Positions 33,952 to 43,322 of a stretch of DNA of 64,000 bases are shown here, in pieces. The position numbers were made by a program, and so were the translations under genes. The notes below the pieces were generated by a model. It did not search any database. It was given only the letters and a program-made list of their open reading frames with translations, and had not been told where the DNA came from. Location of the stretch: NCBI RefSeq assembly GCF_025244865.1, contig NZ_CP104272.1, positions 3,162,001-3,226,000 on the forward strand, written 5' to 3'. This stretch comes from Arthrobacter sp. zg-Y1110. Lineage in GTDB: Bacteria > Actinomycetota > Actinomycetes > Actinomycetales > Micrococcaceae. Position 1 is the stretch's first letter; every line of letters starts with the position of its first letter.

Positions 33952-34898
33952 CAGCAGAACCCGCCCACGGTGTCCCAGACCGGCGCATCCGGGTCCGTGC
34001 CCTCGCGCAGCACGGACGCCTCGATCAGCCCGTAGGGCCGGTCCGCGGCGAAGAAGACTTCGTTGGGGTTGTCCAGCCCGAAGGGTGACAGGTCCACCAG
34101 GAAGTGGTGGTTGTTTGGCAGGGAGAGACGCACTTCCACGATTTCCGGGTGGGCAGCGATCACGGCTTTGCCCATTTCATACATGGTCTGCTGCAGGGCC
34201 AGGGAGTGCGTGGCGGCGAAGGCGTCCAGGAGCAGGGTCCGCGCGGAGGCGTAGAGGGCGTTGAAATCCAGGGCGGCCAGGTCCGTCTCCGGGGCATAGC
34301 GCCATTTGGCCGTGACATCTGTGGCGAGGATCCGGTCCGTGGTTTCGGCGAGGGTGGTGTAGCGGTCCCGCGGGAAACCGTGGAACTCCGAGCCGGTGGA
34401 TTTAAGCACCGTCAGGCCGCTGATCCCCGAAACCAGGTGCTGGTGCCCGGCTTCGGACAGCAGGAGGGCGGTGCGGATTTCGGATTTGTCCTTGGCGAAG
34501 GCGTGGTCATGGTCGCTGATCCGGTTCCAGAAGTACTGCTCCGCGGCCCAGCGTCCACCGGTGACCCATTCGAACCCGCCCGTGAAGTGCTGTTCCAGGC
34601 GCAGCAGGAACGCTTCGGGCGAGCCGACGCCGTCGCGGGCGAAGGCGTAGATGGTGTTCTTCTGCGTGTCGGTGGCCACCACGGAGGAGTTGTCCCCCTG
34701 CGTGTGGGCGGCCTCGAAGTCGCCGTGCAGCTGGGAGGTGACGCTGAGGTCCTCGAGCTGGTGCCGGGCGGTGTCGCGGGTGACCTTCACCAGCCGGACC
34801 TCGGCCTTGCCGTATTGATTGCGGCCGAGCACGATCTTCGATTCGGGGCCAGCGGTGGCGGTGTTGGCCCCCGCGGGGGCGTGCGTTGCTTCGGTCAT
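33951..34898 (-). CDS. uox: Uricase (urate oxidase)
   Basis: 315 aa. It shows the tunnelling-fold urate oxidase pattern: ILGRNQYGKAEVRLVKV-like start (here KIVLGRNQYGKAEVRLVKV), DNSSVVATDTQKNTIYAFA with the conserved catalytic Thr, SGISGLTVLKSTGSEFHGF, and SLPNNHHFLVDLSPFG near the end. It converts urate and O2 to 5-hydroxyisourate and H2O2 without cofactor. It is three bases downstream of uraH and overlaps the permease gene, so the core urate genes are one transcript. Confidence 0.95.
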   Translation of the reverse strand: MTEATHAPAGANTATAGPESKIVLGRNQYGKAEVRLVKVTRDTARHQLEDLSVTSQLHGDFEAAHTQGDNSSVVATDTQKNTIYAFARDGVGSPEAFLLRLEQHFTGGFEWVTGGRWAAEQYFWNRISDHDHAFAKDKSEIRTALLLSEAGHQHLVSGISGLTVLKSTGSEFHGFPRDRYTTLAETTDRILATDVTAKWRYAPETDLAALDFNALYASARTLLLDAFAATHSLALQQTMYEMGKAVIAAHPEIVEVRLSLPNNHHFLVDLSPFGLDNPNEVFFAADRPYGLIEASVLREGTDPDAPVWDTVGGFC

Positions 34899-34901
34899 GG
34901 C

Positions 34902-35243
34902 TCAGCTTCCTCGGTAGGTGGAGTAGGCAAACGGGCTCAGCAGCAGCGGCACGTGGTAGTGCTGGCCCGGGTCGGTGAGGCTAAAGGTCAGGGAGACGCT
35001 GGGGAAAAAGGTGTCCGTTCCGGCGGCGGCAAAGTAGTCGCCGGTGGCGAAGTCGATCCGGTACGTGCCCGGCTCCAATTCCGCCGGGCCGAGGCTGCCG
35101 ATCCTGCCGTCCCCGTCCGTGGTTCCCTCCCCCACCCGCTTCTCGCCGCCGTCGTGCAGGGCCCAGAGGGAGGCGGCGACGCCGGCGGCGGGCCTGCCGA
35201 CGGCGGTGTCCAGGATGTGGGTGGTGACGTGGCTGCGGGTCAT
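34902..35243 (-). CDS. uraH: 5-Hydroxyisourate hydrolase
   Basis: 113 aa transthyretin-like protein. THILDTAVGRPAAGV is the N-terminal signature with the conserved catalytic His, and the C-terminal tetrapeptide YRGS is diagnostic. It hydrolyses 5-hydroxyisourate to OHCU. The ATG overlaps the uraD stop by four bases (35240-35243). Confidence 0.95.
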   Translation of the reverse strand: MTRSHVTTHILDTAVGRPAAGVAASLWALHDGGEKRVGEGTTDGDGRIGSLGPAELEPGTYRIDFATGDYFAAAGTDTFFPSVSLTFSLTDPGQHYHVPLLLSPFAYSTYRGS

Positions 35244-35767
35244 GCGTTCAACAGTCCTTCGAGTCGGAGGATGGCGATGTCGCGCAGCTGGGCTGCAATG
35301 ACGGGGAGTTCTTCGGCGTCGGTGTTCTGCAGCCGTTCTTCGAGGACGGCCAGGATTTCCTCCGCGCTGCGGCCGGCGGCGCGGATGAGGAAGACGCGGC
35401 CGAACCGGTCTTCGTACGCCCGGTTGCCGGCCTGCAGCCGGTCCTGGATCCCCTCGAGCCCGCTCACGGACGCCTGCTCGCTGCGGGAGAAGCGGGCTTC
35501 AGTGCCGGTGCCGTCGGCGCGGTCACCGATGCGCGGGTGGTGGGCCAGGGCGGCGTCGATCTCTGCCTGGGTGAAATCCGGGGCAGCCAGTTCGGCGAAA
35601 CTCAGGAGCTCCCCGGGCGTGGTGAACGGTCGGGCGGCAGCTACCTCGTTGCACCAGCGGGGAATGTCCACGCAGGGCCGCAGCATCGCTTCGGCATCCG
35701 GCCGGGACGCGGCGTTGAAGGCGGCAAGGAAATCCGCTGCTTCTGGAGGCGTGTTTTCTGGGGGCAC
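35240..35767 (-). CDS. uraD: OHCU decarboxylase
   Basis: 175 aa from a GTG at 35767. LAHHPRIGDR contains the catalytic His and the family HPxIG motif; SRSEQASVSGL and YEDRFGRVFLIRAAGRSAEEIL are also diagnostic. It decarboxylates OHCU to (S)-allantoin. It is the first gene of the urate operon. A palindromic site lies about 80 bases upstream. Confidence 0.93.
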   Translation of the reverse strand: MPPENTPPEAADFLAAFNAASRPDAEAMLRPCVDIPRWCNEVAAARPFTTPGELLSFAELAAPDFTQAEIDAALAHHPRIGDRADGTGTEARFSRSEQASVSGLEGIQDRLQAGNRAYEDRFGRVFLIRAAGRSAEEILAVLEERLQNTDAEELPVIAAQLRDIAILRLEGLLNA

Positions 35768-35848
35768 GGGTGTCAGCTTTCAGTCAGAGCTCATCCGCCG
35801 CCGGCGCTGGACACCCTTGACCATCGGCGACGCCGACTTGATTCGATG

Positions 35849-35861
35849 TTCCGGAACGGAA
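35849..35861 (-). promoter_or_regulatory. Candidate operator of the urate operon
   Basis: TTCCGGAACGGAA is an inverted repeat of TTCCG/CGGAA with a three-base centre, embedding the perfect palindrome GTTCCGGAAC (35848-35857). On the minus strand it directly follows the AT-rich TATAAA, a possible -10 of the uraD operon. The regulator is not encoded nearby. Confidence 0.45.
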
Positions 35862-35996
35862 TTTATATTTGGGACAGTCTGTGCGCCCCCGCAGTATCTG
35901 TCAAGGAACTGCCCGTTATTAAATCCGTAGTATTACCGCAGCTTAATTTGTGCACTGTTCCGCAGGCACTTCCCGTCCGGCGGGCCGGCTTCCACA

Positions 35997-36518
35997 ATGA
36001 CTTCCATGGACGCCTCCGTTGAACGGAAGGCAGGCCGCCGGCAGGCCCCGACCGGGCTCGGCCGCGCCTGTCTATGGACGGCGTGCGCCGCCGGCCTGCT
36101 GCACGCCGGCTTCAGCCTCTACTGGGCCCTGGGCGGCCGCTGGCTCCTGGACACCGTGGGCCAGTGGGCCGTGTCCGCAGAGGCATCCTTGCGGACCGGG
36201 CTGCTGCTGGGAGCCGTGGCCGCGTTCAAGGCGGCGGCCGCACTGATTCCGACGGCAGCGGCGTACGGCCGGCTGCCGGAGCCGCGCCTCTTGCGGACGC
36301 TGAGCTGGATCGGTGCCGTGGTGCTGGTGCTGTACGGGGGTGCGAACACGGTGGTCAGCAATGCCGTGCTGGCGGGGCTGATCCGACCGGACACCGGATA
36401 CGACCGCACGGCGACGATCGGGCACGCCTGGCTCTGGGACCCGCTGTTCCTGCTGTGGGGCCTAGCCCTGCTCGGCTATCTCGTGCTGTCCCGTGCCGTC
36501 CCGCGCCGGACGGGATAA
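35997..36518 (+). CDS. DUF3995-family membrane protein
   Basis: 173 aa with four hydrophobic helices. AGLLHAGFSLYWALGGRWLLDTVG and IRPDTGYDRTATIGHAWLWDPLFLLWG are the conserved stretches of DUF3995, a family of unknown function. It starts at 35997 (an ATG at 36006 is in frame) and is divergent from the urate operon. Nothing ties it to purine metabolism. Confidence 0.8.
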   Translation: MTSMDASVERKAGRRQAPTGLGRACLWTACAAGLLHAGFSLYWALGGRWLLDTVGQWAVSAEASLRTGLLLGAVAAFKAAAALIPTAAAYGRLPEPRLLRTLSWIGAVVLVLYGGANTVVSNAVLAGLIRPDTGYDRTATIGHAWLWDPLFLLWGLALLGYLVLSRAVPRRTG

Positions 36519-36554
36519 CCGCCGGGAACGCGCCCGCTGAGGGAGAACACGCCA

Positions 36555-36580
36555 TTTCCGGCGGGGTATCCCGCCGGAAA
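36555..36580 (+). terminator. Hairpin after the DUF3995 gene
   Basis: TTTCCGGCGGG (36555-36565) pairs perfectly with 36570-36580 around GTAT, 36 bases after the stop. There is no T run, so it may be a weak terminator or a regulatory hairpin. Confidence 0.5.
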
Positions 36581-36655
36581 GAACCGCGTGGTACGCTTCC
36601 CTGCAATTACCGGAGCCCTGAGGGATTTGAACCGGATTTGCAGTGCCGGAAAAAA

Positions 36656-36717
36656 CATTCTTTTGCGGCCCGCAGTTACAAAGTAATGCGCTTTTGAAAT
36701 GTTTCATTGTTTTGCGG
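36656..36717 (+). promoter_or_regulatory. AT-rich promoter region of the xanthine dehydrogenase operon
   Basis: CATTCTTTTGCGG (36656-36668) and CATTGTTTTGCGG (36705-36717) are near-identical direct repeats 49 bases apart, with TGAAATGTTTCA (36695-36706), an inverted repeat, overlapping the second. This AT-rich island in a GC-rich context is about 100 bases before xdhC and is the best place for its promoter and operator. Confidence 0.4.
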
Positions 36718-36820
36718 ACTTAAGGCCCCTGCCCGTTCTATCCCGCAGGGGGAACTCACCGCTTTGGTTGCTGGGCTAGCCGGTGGCGGTTGCCGCCGGG
36801 TTGCCGGAGGGTAGGCCGCA

Positions 36821-37975
36821 GTGCTGGACATGTTGGAGGAGTTGGCCGCCGCCATGGCCGAGGGGATTCCCTGCGCCGCGGCGACCATCGTCCGCGCCTC
36901 CGGCTCCGTTCCCCGGCCGGTCGGCACCACCATGCTGGTCAGCGGCACCGGGGTGGTTTCCGGTTCCCTTTCGGGCGGCTGCGTGGAGGCCGCCGTCGTC
37001 GCCGCGGCCGAGGAGGTCCTCGCTGACGGCCGCCCGCGGTTCGAGTCCTTCGGCTACAGCGACTCCGATGCGTTCGCCGTCGGTTTGAGCTGCGGCGGCA
37101 CCCTGGACGTCTTCATCTCCCCGGTTTTCCCCGGCACGGTTCCTGTCGTTCCGTCGCCCGGCGCGCCCTGCGCACTGCTCCGGCGGATCGACGACGGCGC
37201 GGCTTCCGTTCCGTTGCTGATCGGGGACCCGGCAGAGGCAACGCCTGCAGGTCTGCTTTCCGCCCACGGCCCCGACCTGGCCGCGATGCTGGGCATCGAC
37301 CCGGCGCGTGCGGCCGCCCGCCTCGCTCCGCTGCTGGCGGCCGGCCGCACCGGCGTCGTCGAACTGGGAGAGTTTGGCGGGCCGGAGTGCGACGGCGGCA
37401 GCGCCGTCCTGCTCCTGGAGTCCAGGCTGGCACCGCCGCGGCTGGTGCTGATCGGGTCCAACGACTTTTCCGCCGCCCTTGCCCGGCAGGGACGGATGCT
37501 CGGCTACCACGTGACCATCTGCGACGCGCGGCCTGCGTTCACCGTGCCGGAGCGGTTTCCCGACGCCCACGAGGTGCATGTGCAATGGCCAGACGCGTAC
37601 CTGCGCGGGGAGGCGTCGGCCGGGCGGCTGGATGCCCGCACCGTGGTGTGCGTGCTCAGCCACGACGCCAGGTTCGACGTCCCGGTCCTGGCCGAGGCCC
37701 TGCGCCTAGAGCTGGCCTTTGTCGGGGCAATGGGTTCCCGCCGGACCCACGACGCGCGGCTGGCCGCCCTGCGCGCAGCCGGGGTGGCCGGCCCCGAGTT
37801 GGCGAAGCTGCACTCCCCCATCGGGCTCGACATCGGCGCCGCCACCCCCGAGGAGACCGCAGTATCTGTTTTCGCGGAGATCGTGGCCGCCCGGTCCGGA
37901 GCCGCAGCCAGCGGACAACCGCTGCGCGATGTTTCCGGACCCATCCATCCGACCAACCGGCTCCGCGCCAGCTGA
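36821..37975 (+). CDS. xdhC: XdhC-family molybdenum-cofactor insertion protein
   Basis: 384 aa from a GTG at 36821 with GGAGGG nine bases upstream. An N-terminal XdhC/CoxI domain (AAATIVRASGSVPRPVGTTMLV, SGSLSGGCVEAAVV) is followed by the C-terminal Rossmann domain (LVLIGSNDFSAALARQGRMLGY ... CVLSHDARFDVPVL ... FVGAMGSRRTHDARLAALRAAG). XdhC binds and sulfurates the molybdenum cofactor before its insertion into xanthine dehydrogenase. The dehydrogenase genes follow after nine bases. Confidence 0.92.
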   Translation: MLDMLEELAAAMAEGIPCAAATIVRASGSVPRPVGTTMLVSGTGVVSGSLSGGCVEAAVVAAAEEVLADGRPRFESFGYSDSDAFAVGLSCGGTLDVFISPVFPGTVPVVPSPGAPCALLRRIDDGAASVPLLIGDPAEATPAGLLSAHGPDLAAMLGIDPARAAARLAPLLAAGRTGVVELGEFGGPECDGGSAVLLLESRLAPPRLVLIGSNDFSAALARQGRMLGYHVTICDARPAFTVPERFPDAHEVHVQWPDAYLRGEASAGRLDARTVVCVLSHDARFDVPVLAEALRLELAFVGAMGSRRTHDARLAALRAAGVAGPELAKLHSPIGLDIGAATPEETAVSVFAEIVAARSGAAASGQPLRDVSGPIHPTNRLRAS

Positions 37976-37984
37976 GGAATCCCC

Positions 37985-38857
37985 ATGGACCTGCCCACCG
38001 TTTCCGAGCTGATCCGCACCGCGGACCCGCAGCACTGGCGTCCCGGAGACGCCTGGCTCGCGGGCGGCACCGTGCTGTTCTCGTACGGCAGTGAAACCCT
38101 GCAGCGGCTGCTGGATGTCACGGCCGCCGGCTGGGAACCGCTGGTGGTGAACGACGTCGGACTCGAGATCGCCGCCACCTGCACCATCGCCGAACTGTAT
38201 GCCTTCCCGGACGCCGCCGCACCCGGACTGCGGCAGGCCTGGCCGGCACTGGATCTGGTGCAGCCGTGCTGCGACTCCTTCGTGGCCTCCTTCAAGGTCT
38301 GGAACGTGTCCACCGTGGGCGGGAACATCTGCACCGGCCTGCCCGCCGGGCCCATGACGTCGCTGACCGCGGCGCTGGACGGCGTCGCCCTGATCCACTC
38401 CCCCGACGGCACTTCCCGCCGGGTGCCGGTGGCCGAACTCGTGACCGGCGACGGGCGTACCGCGCTGGCGCCGGGCGAACTGCTGCGCAGCATCTCGCTC
38501 CCCGCCGCCGCGCTGCGAGCGCGCACTGCGTTCCGGCGGCTCTCGCTGACCAATCTGGGCCGGTCCGGGGTGCTGCTGATCGGATGTGTCGACGAGGACA
38601 GCGGCTTTGTCCTGACCGTCACTGCGGCGACGAAACGTCCGGTCCAGCTTCGTTTTTCCGCGGTGCCGGACGGCGCCGAGCTGCGGGCCGGGCTGGAGGA
38701 TGCGATTGATGCCGGGCTTTGGCACGACGACGTGCATGGGCTGCCCGAATGGCGGCAGGACATGACCTACCGGCTGGCGGAGGACATCCGCGCCGAACTT
38801 GCCGTGCCCGTATCCCCTTCCGCACCCGTGACCGCACCCGAGGACGGTTCCCTGTGA
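37985..38857 (+). CDS. Xanthine dehydrogenase FAD-binding subunit
   Basis: 290 aa. An FAD_binding_5 domain starts with [44 protein letters not shown] is the second FAD loop. A CO-dehydrogenase flavoprotein C-terminal domain ends it. It passes electrons from the Fe-S centres to NAD+. Its stop overlaps the start of the large subunit (GTGA), so the two are co-translated. Confidence 0.9.
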   Translation: MDLPTVSELIRTADPQHWRPGDAWLAGGTVLFSYGSETLQRLLDVTAAGWEPLVVNDVGLEIAATCTIAELYAFPDAAAPGLRQAWPALDLVQPCCDSFVASFKVWNVSTVGGNICTGLPAGPMTSLTAALDGVALIHSPDGTSRRVPVAELVTGDGRTALAPGELLRSISLPAAALRARTAFRRLSLTNLGRSGVLLIGCVDEDSGFVLTVTAATKRPVQLRFSAVPDGAELRAGLEDAIDAGLWHDDVHGLPEWRQDMTYRLAEDIRAELAVPVSPSAPVTAPEDGSL

Positions 38858-41826
38858 CCTACCGGATCAACAACGCCGAGGTGGAGGCCCACCCCTTCCC
38901 CGGCCAGTGCCTGCGCACCTTCCTCCGCGAACAGGGCAACCTGGGCGTCAAAAAGGGCTGCGACGCCGGCGACTGCGGCGCGTGCACCGTGCATGTGGAC
39001 GGCAAACCAGTGCACAGCTGCATCTACCCCGCGGTCCGGGCCGAGGGCCGGGAGATCACCACCATCGAGGGCTTGGCTGACACGGCGGGACGGGCCGACG
39101 TCGAGGGACTGGCCGACGGCGCGGGGCGGGCCGACGGCGATGCCCTGCATCCGATGCAGCAGCAGTTCCTGGACGCTCAGGGCTTCCAATGCGGGTTCTG
39201 CACCGCCGGCATGGTGATGACCGCCGTGACCTTCGACGAGCAGCAGAAGGAGAACCTGCCCCGGAACCTCAAGGGCAACCTCTGCCGCTGCACCGGCTAC
39301 CGGAGCATCGAAGATGCCGTCTGCGGGCACCGGCACACTGAAACCAGCACCGCCGGCACCGATCCATCCCCCGGCGGAGCGACCCCCGCGCAGACCGGCG
39401 ACGGCGCGAGCCTCTCCTCTCCGGCCCACGGCATTGGCGGAACGCAGACCGGCGGCGCCCGGACAGTCGGCGCCAACGTCGCCGCTCCGGCCGGGCCGGA
39501 CATCGTCACCGGCCGCGCCCGCTACACCCTGGATGTCCCGGCAAAGGACCTGCCCGGGCTGCTGCATCTGAAGATCCTGCGCTCCCCGCACGCACATGCC
39601 CGGATCCTGTCTATTGATGCGAGCGCCGCCCTGGCCGTGCCCGGCGTCGAAGCGGTGCTCACCCACGAGGACGCCCCGGACCAGCTGTTCTCCACCGCCC
39701 AGCACGAACTGCACACCGACGATCCCGACGACACCCGGGTCCTGGACAGCGTCGTCAGGTTCCGCGGCCAGCGGGTGGCCGCCGTCGTCGCCGACACCGT
39801 GGGCGCTGCGGCCGAAGGCGTGCGTGCACTGAAGGTCGAGTATGAGCTGCTGCCCGCGGTGCTGGATCCCGAGGCGGCCCTGGCACCCGGAGCTCCGGAA
39901 GTCCATCCCGGTACCGCCGGGAACGTCGTGGCGGAACTGCACTCCGAGGTCGGCGACGTTGCCGCCGGACTCGCTGCGGCCGACGTCGTGCACGAAAACA
40001 CCTACTACAGCCAGCGCCTGCAGCACGTCGCCCTGGAGACCCATGCATCGATCGCGTACTTCGACGAACTGGGCCGGCTGGTGGTGCGGACCTCCACGCA
40101 GGTGCCATTCCTTGTCCGGCGGGCGCTGTGCCGGGTGTTCGGGCTGAAGCTAGCGTCGGTGCGCGTGCTCGCCGGCCGGGTGGGCGGCGGGTTCGGCGGC
40201 AAGCAGGAAATGATCACCGAGGACCTTGCCGCGCTGGCCGCACTGAAGCTGAACCGGCCGGTGCAGCTGGAACTGACCCGCGAGGAGCAGTTCACCGCCA
40301 CCACCACCCGGCACCCCTTCGCCGTGAAGGTCCGGGCCGGGGCCACCGCGGACGGCACCCTGACCGCGCTGGCCCTGGACGTCACCGCCAACACCGGCGC
40401 CTACGGCAACCACGCCCCCGGCGTGATGTTCCACGGCTGCGGGGAATCCGTGGCCGTCTACCGGTGCGCCAACAAGAAGGTGGACGCCCGCTCGGTCTAC
40501 ACCAACACACTGCCCTCCGGGGCGTTCCGCGGCTACGGCCTGAGCCAGATGATCTACGCGATCGAGTCCGCCATGGACGAACTCGCCCGGGGGCTGGGGA
40601 TGGATCCGCTGGACTTCCGCCGCCGCAACGTGGTGGCGCAGGGTGACCGCATGGTCTCCACCTCCCCCGAACCTGCCGAAGACGTGCATTACGGCAGCTA
40701 CGGCCTGGACCAGTGCCTGGAGCTGGTTTCCGGTGCGCTGGCTGCGGGGCGGGAGCAGCCGGAGACCTCCGGGGCGGAGCTTGTTTCAGCCGCGTCGTCC
40801 GGGGCGGCCGGGGCGGCCGACGACGGCGGGTGGCTGATCGGTGAGGGCAGCGCCGTCGCCATGATCGACACCGTGCCGCCGCGCGGGCACATCAGCCACG
40901 CGAAGATTTCCCTGCGTGAGGACGGCCGGTACGGGCTCGACGTCGGCACCGCCGAGTTCGGTAACGGCACCACCACCGTGCACGCACAGCTGGCCTCCAC
41001 TGCGCTGCACACCACCGCGGACCGGGTGGTGATCCGGCAATCGGACACCGATCTGGTGGACCACGACACCGGCGCATACGGCTCCACCGGCACCGTGGTC
41101 GCGGGCAAGGCGTCACTGGCCGCAGCGGAGGAACTGGCCACCCTGCTCAAGGGCTTCGCCGCGTCCCTGTTTAGCTCCACCTCGGCGCAGGTGCAGCTGC
41201 TGGCGGATGCCGTGGAGGGCGGCGGCGAGCGGATACCGCTGGCCGACGTCGCCGTCCGGGCACGTGAGGAAGGCATCGACCTGTCCGCGGAGGGCCGGTG
41301 GGGCGGCACCCCGCGGTCGGTCGCCTTCAACGTGCAGGGCTTCCGGGTGGCGGTGCATGCCGGGACCGGGGAGATCCGGATCCTGCAGAGCGTGCACGCG
41401 GCGGACGCCGGCGTCGTCGTGAATCCGATGCAGTGCCGCGGCCAGATCGAGGGCGGCATTGCCCAGGCCCTCGGGGCGGCATTGTTCGAGGAAGTGCGCA
41501 TTGACGCCGAGGGCACGGTGGAAACCCAGATCCTGCGCGAGTACCACGTCCCCACATTCGCCGACGTGCCACGGACGGAGATCTTCTTCGCCGAGACGGA
41601 CGATTCGCTGGGACCGATGGGCGCCAAGTCCATGAGCGAAAGCCCGTTCAACCCCGTGGCGCCGGCGCTGGCCAATGCGCTGAGGGATGCCACCGGAATC
41701 CGGTTCGCCCGGACGCCGTTCGCCCGGGACCGGGTGTATCTGGGGCTGCGGGCTGCGCGGGTTCTGGCCGGGGTTCCGGCGGAACTTCCGGCCGGACCGG
41801 AGGCTGCGCCAGCTTCTGCGGTGTAG
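38854..41826 (+). CDS. Xanthine dehydrogenase, fused Fe-S and molybdopterin subunit
   Basis: 990 aa from the GTG at 38854. Residues 1 to about 160 are the two [2Fe-2S] domains: Cys36, Cys41, Cys44 and Cys56, then CGFCTAGM and CRCTGY. A 50-residue Gly/Ala/Thr linker follows, then the full molybdopterin part with [18 protein letters not shown] and, near the C-terminus, [11 protein letters not shown] where the Glu aligns with the catalytic base of KGVGEPP. It hydroxylates hypoxanthine or xanthine to urate. It closes the plus-strand operon xdhC-FAD-large subunit. Confidence 0.92.
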   Translation: MTYRINNAEVEAHPFPGQCLRTFLREQGNLGVKKGCDAGDCGACTVHVDGKPVHSCIYPAVRAEGREITTIEGLADTAGRADVEGLADGAGRADGDALHPMQQQFLDAQGFQCGFCTAGMVMTAVTFDEQQKENLPRNLKGNLCRCTGYRSIEDAVCGHRHTETSTAGTDPSPGGATPAQTGDGASLSSPAHGIGGTQTGGARTVGANVAAPAGPDIVTGRARYTLDVPAKDLPGLLHLKILRSPHAHARILSIDASAALAVPGVEAVLTHEDAPDQLFSTAQHELHTDDPDDTRVLDSVVRFRGQRVAAVVADTVGAAAEGVRALKVEYELLPAVLDPEAALAPGAPEVHPGTAGNVVAELHSEVGDVAAGLAAADVVHENTYYSQRLQHVALETHASIAYFDELGRLVVRTSTQVPFLVRRALCRVFGLKLASVRVLAGRVGGGFGGKQEMITEDLAALAALKLNRPVQLELTREEQFTATTTRHPFAVKVRAGATADGTLTALALDVTANTGAYGNHAPGVMFHGCGESVAVYRCANKKVDARSVYTNTLPSGAFRGYGLSQMIYAIESAMDELARGLGMDPLDFRRRNVVAQGDRMVSTSPEPAEDVHYGSYGLDQCLELVSGALAAGREQPETSGAELVSAASSGAAGAADDGGWLIGEGSAVAMIDTVPPRGHISHAKISLREDGRYGLDVGTAEFGNGTTTVHAQLASTALHTTADRVVIRQSDTDLVDHDTGAYGSTGTVVAGKASLAAAEELATLLKGFAASLFSSTSAQVQLLADAVEGGGERIPLADVAVRAREEGIDLSAEGRWGGTPRSVAFNVQGFRVAVHAGTGEIRILQSVHAADAGVVVNPMQCRGQIEGGIAQALGAALFEEVRIDAEGTVETQILREYHVPTFADVPRTEIFFAETDDSLGPMGAKSMSESPFNPVAPALANALRDATGIRFARTPFARDRVYLGLRAARVLAGVPAELPAGPEAAPASAV

Positions 41827-41892
41827 GGCGGCTGGTTCTGCCACACGCCTTCCCGTTCCGACTGGTTTCCCGCCCGGCTGCCCGCCCATTTC

Positions 41893-41990
41893 GCGCCGGT
41901 TTGTGCTTTTCCCCTCCAGTTTGGGAAATCCCTCCGCTGCGCCGTGGCAGGGATTTCCCGAACCGGCAGAGTTTTCCCGAACTGGAAGGG
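41893..41990. repeat. Family-A palindromic repeat, copy at 41.9 kb
   Basis: CAGTTTGGGAAATCCCT (41917-41933) is inverted at 41949-41965 with one base change, around a 15-base GC loop nearly identical to the copy at 19588-19638. Flanking half-sites CGCCGGTTTGTG (41894) and TTTTCCCGAACTGG are present. Confidence 0.72.
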
Positions 41991-42000
41991 TTTGCGTCGT

Positions 42001-42060
42001 CCGGAGGCTCCGGCTGAGCGGGAGGCCGCGCTGATCCGGAGGCTCCGGCTGAGCGGGAGG
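42001..42060. repeat. Tandem 35-base repeat
   Basis: A 25-base segment starting CCGGAGGCTCCGGCTGAGCG is identical at 42001-42025 and 42036-42060; a degraded third unit (GCGGCTGAGCGGG) follows. No coding frame across it looks like protein. Confidence 0.7.
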
Positions 42061-42128
42061 TTGCGGCTGAGCGGGGGGATCCGTCTCCGACGGTGCAGCC
42101 GGGCGTCTGTATCCCGGAACTCAGGTGC

Positions 42129-42395
42129 GAAACCCTGCGGTTTGTGCGATTTCCCTGCGGTTTGTCCGGATCCCTACGGTTTGTCGGGATTCCTGCGCCG
42201 CGCGCGGCAGGATTTGTCACAAACCGAGGGGTTTTACGAAGCGGAGGAGTTTTTGTGTCCTGCAGCCGGAAATCAGGTGCGAACCCCTGCGATCTGTCCG
42301 ATTCCCTGCGGTTTGTCGGGATTCCTGCGCCGCGCGCGGCAGGATGTGTCACAAACCGAGGGGTTTTCCCGAACCGGAGGAGTTTTGCGTCCTGC
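42129..42395. repeat. Family-A palindromic repeats, two large tandem copies
   Basis: Two composite units, 42129-42253 and 42280-42395, share a long identical stretch (42177-42213 and 42309-42345, offset 132), which begins CGGTTTGTCGGGATTCCTGC. Each ends with CACAAACCGAGGGGTTTT, which reverses its CGGTTTGT half-sites. The first unit carries three left half-sites in a row (TGCGGTTTGT, TGCGGTTTGT, TACGGTTTGT). The 587-base gap 41827-42413 holds only repeats and no gene. Confidence 0.75.
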
Positions 42396-42413
42396 GGCGG
42401 GGTGCGCCGTGGG

Positions 42414-43322
42414 CTAACCGGCCGCTGAGCCCCGAAGGGTCCGCAGCACCCCGCCGATCCTCCTCCGAACGTCCCCGGGCAGGGGCCGCAGCGGGGCGGG
42501 CAGGTTCTCCACCGGCAGCAGGCCAAGCTCTGCCGCCAACGCGGAGGTCACGCGCAGGCTGCCGAAATCCCGGAACAACTCCCAGACCGGTGCCAGCTGT
42601 GCCGACAAACGCAGGGCAGTCTCGGCATCCCCGGCCTGAGCGGCGCGTGTGATGGCGAGCGCCAGGTCCGGCAGGGTGCCGCCCAGCACGCTGAACCACA
42701 CGTCCGCGCCGGCGAGCAGGGCCGGGGCGGCAAACTCGTCGCCGCTGACCCCCAGGGCCACCCCGTCCGGCAGCGCGGCCCGCACCTCACGGATCCGCCG
42801 GTCCGCTTCGTCCACCGGCCGGGGCGGAATCTTCACGGCCTCCACCTGCGGAAGGGCGCCTAGCCGGGCATAGAACTCGTCCGTGAACGTGAACCGGGTG
42901 GTGGTCGGATTGTCATAGATGCAGATGGGCACCGAGCTGGCGGCGGAGACGGCCTCGAACAGGCTGGCCACCTCGTCCTCGGTCAGCGGCTGGTAGGACA
43001 CCGGCGCGAGCAGCAGGCCGGCGGCACCGGCGTTCTGGGCATCCTCCGCTCCGCGCAGGACATCAGTGGTCCGCAGCGCTCCGATCCCCACAATCACCGG
43101 CACCGCCCCGGCTGCCTGCACCGCGGCCGCTGCCACCCGGCGTCGTTCCTCCCGGGACAGGTAGGCGTAACTGCCGGTGGATCCCAAGGCGCCGATGGAA
43201 TCCACCCCGGCCTCCACCGCACGGTGGACCAGGGCGGCAAACAGGTCCAGATCGACGGTGTCATTGATGACAGGTGTCAGGGGAAAGGCGGACAGACCTG
43301 TGAACACGGGAGCTCGTTTCAA
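42414..43322 (-). CDS. DapA-like (dihydrodipicolinate synthase / NAL family) aldolase
   Basis: 302 aa TIM barrel. GALGSTGSYAYLSREERRRV replaces the usual GTTGE-type loop; IYDNPTTTRF has the conserved Tyr, and VEAVKIPPRP the Schiff-base Lys. These residues support a pyruvate-dependent aldolase or dehydratase. Being outside a lysine operon and coupled to a DMT transporter (ATGA at 43319-43322), it more likely acts on a sugar acid or other oxo-acid than in lysine synthesis. Confidence 0.82.
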   Translation of the reverse strand: MKRAPVFTGLSAFPLTPVINDTVDLDLFAALVHRAVEAGVDSIGALGSTGSYAYLSREERRRVAAAAVQAAGAVPVIVGIGALRTTDVLRGAEDAQNAGAAGLLLAPVSYQPLTEDEVASLFEAVSAASSVPICIYDNPTTTRFTFTDEFYARLGALPQVEAVKIPPRPVDEADRRIREVRAALPDGVALGVSGDEFAAPALLAGADVWFSVLGGTLPDLALAITRAAQAGDAETALRLSAQLAPVWELFRDFGSLRVTSALAAELGLLPVENLPAPLRPLPGDVRRRIGGVLRTLRGSAAG

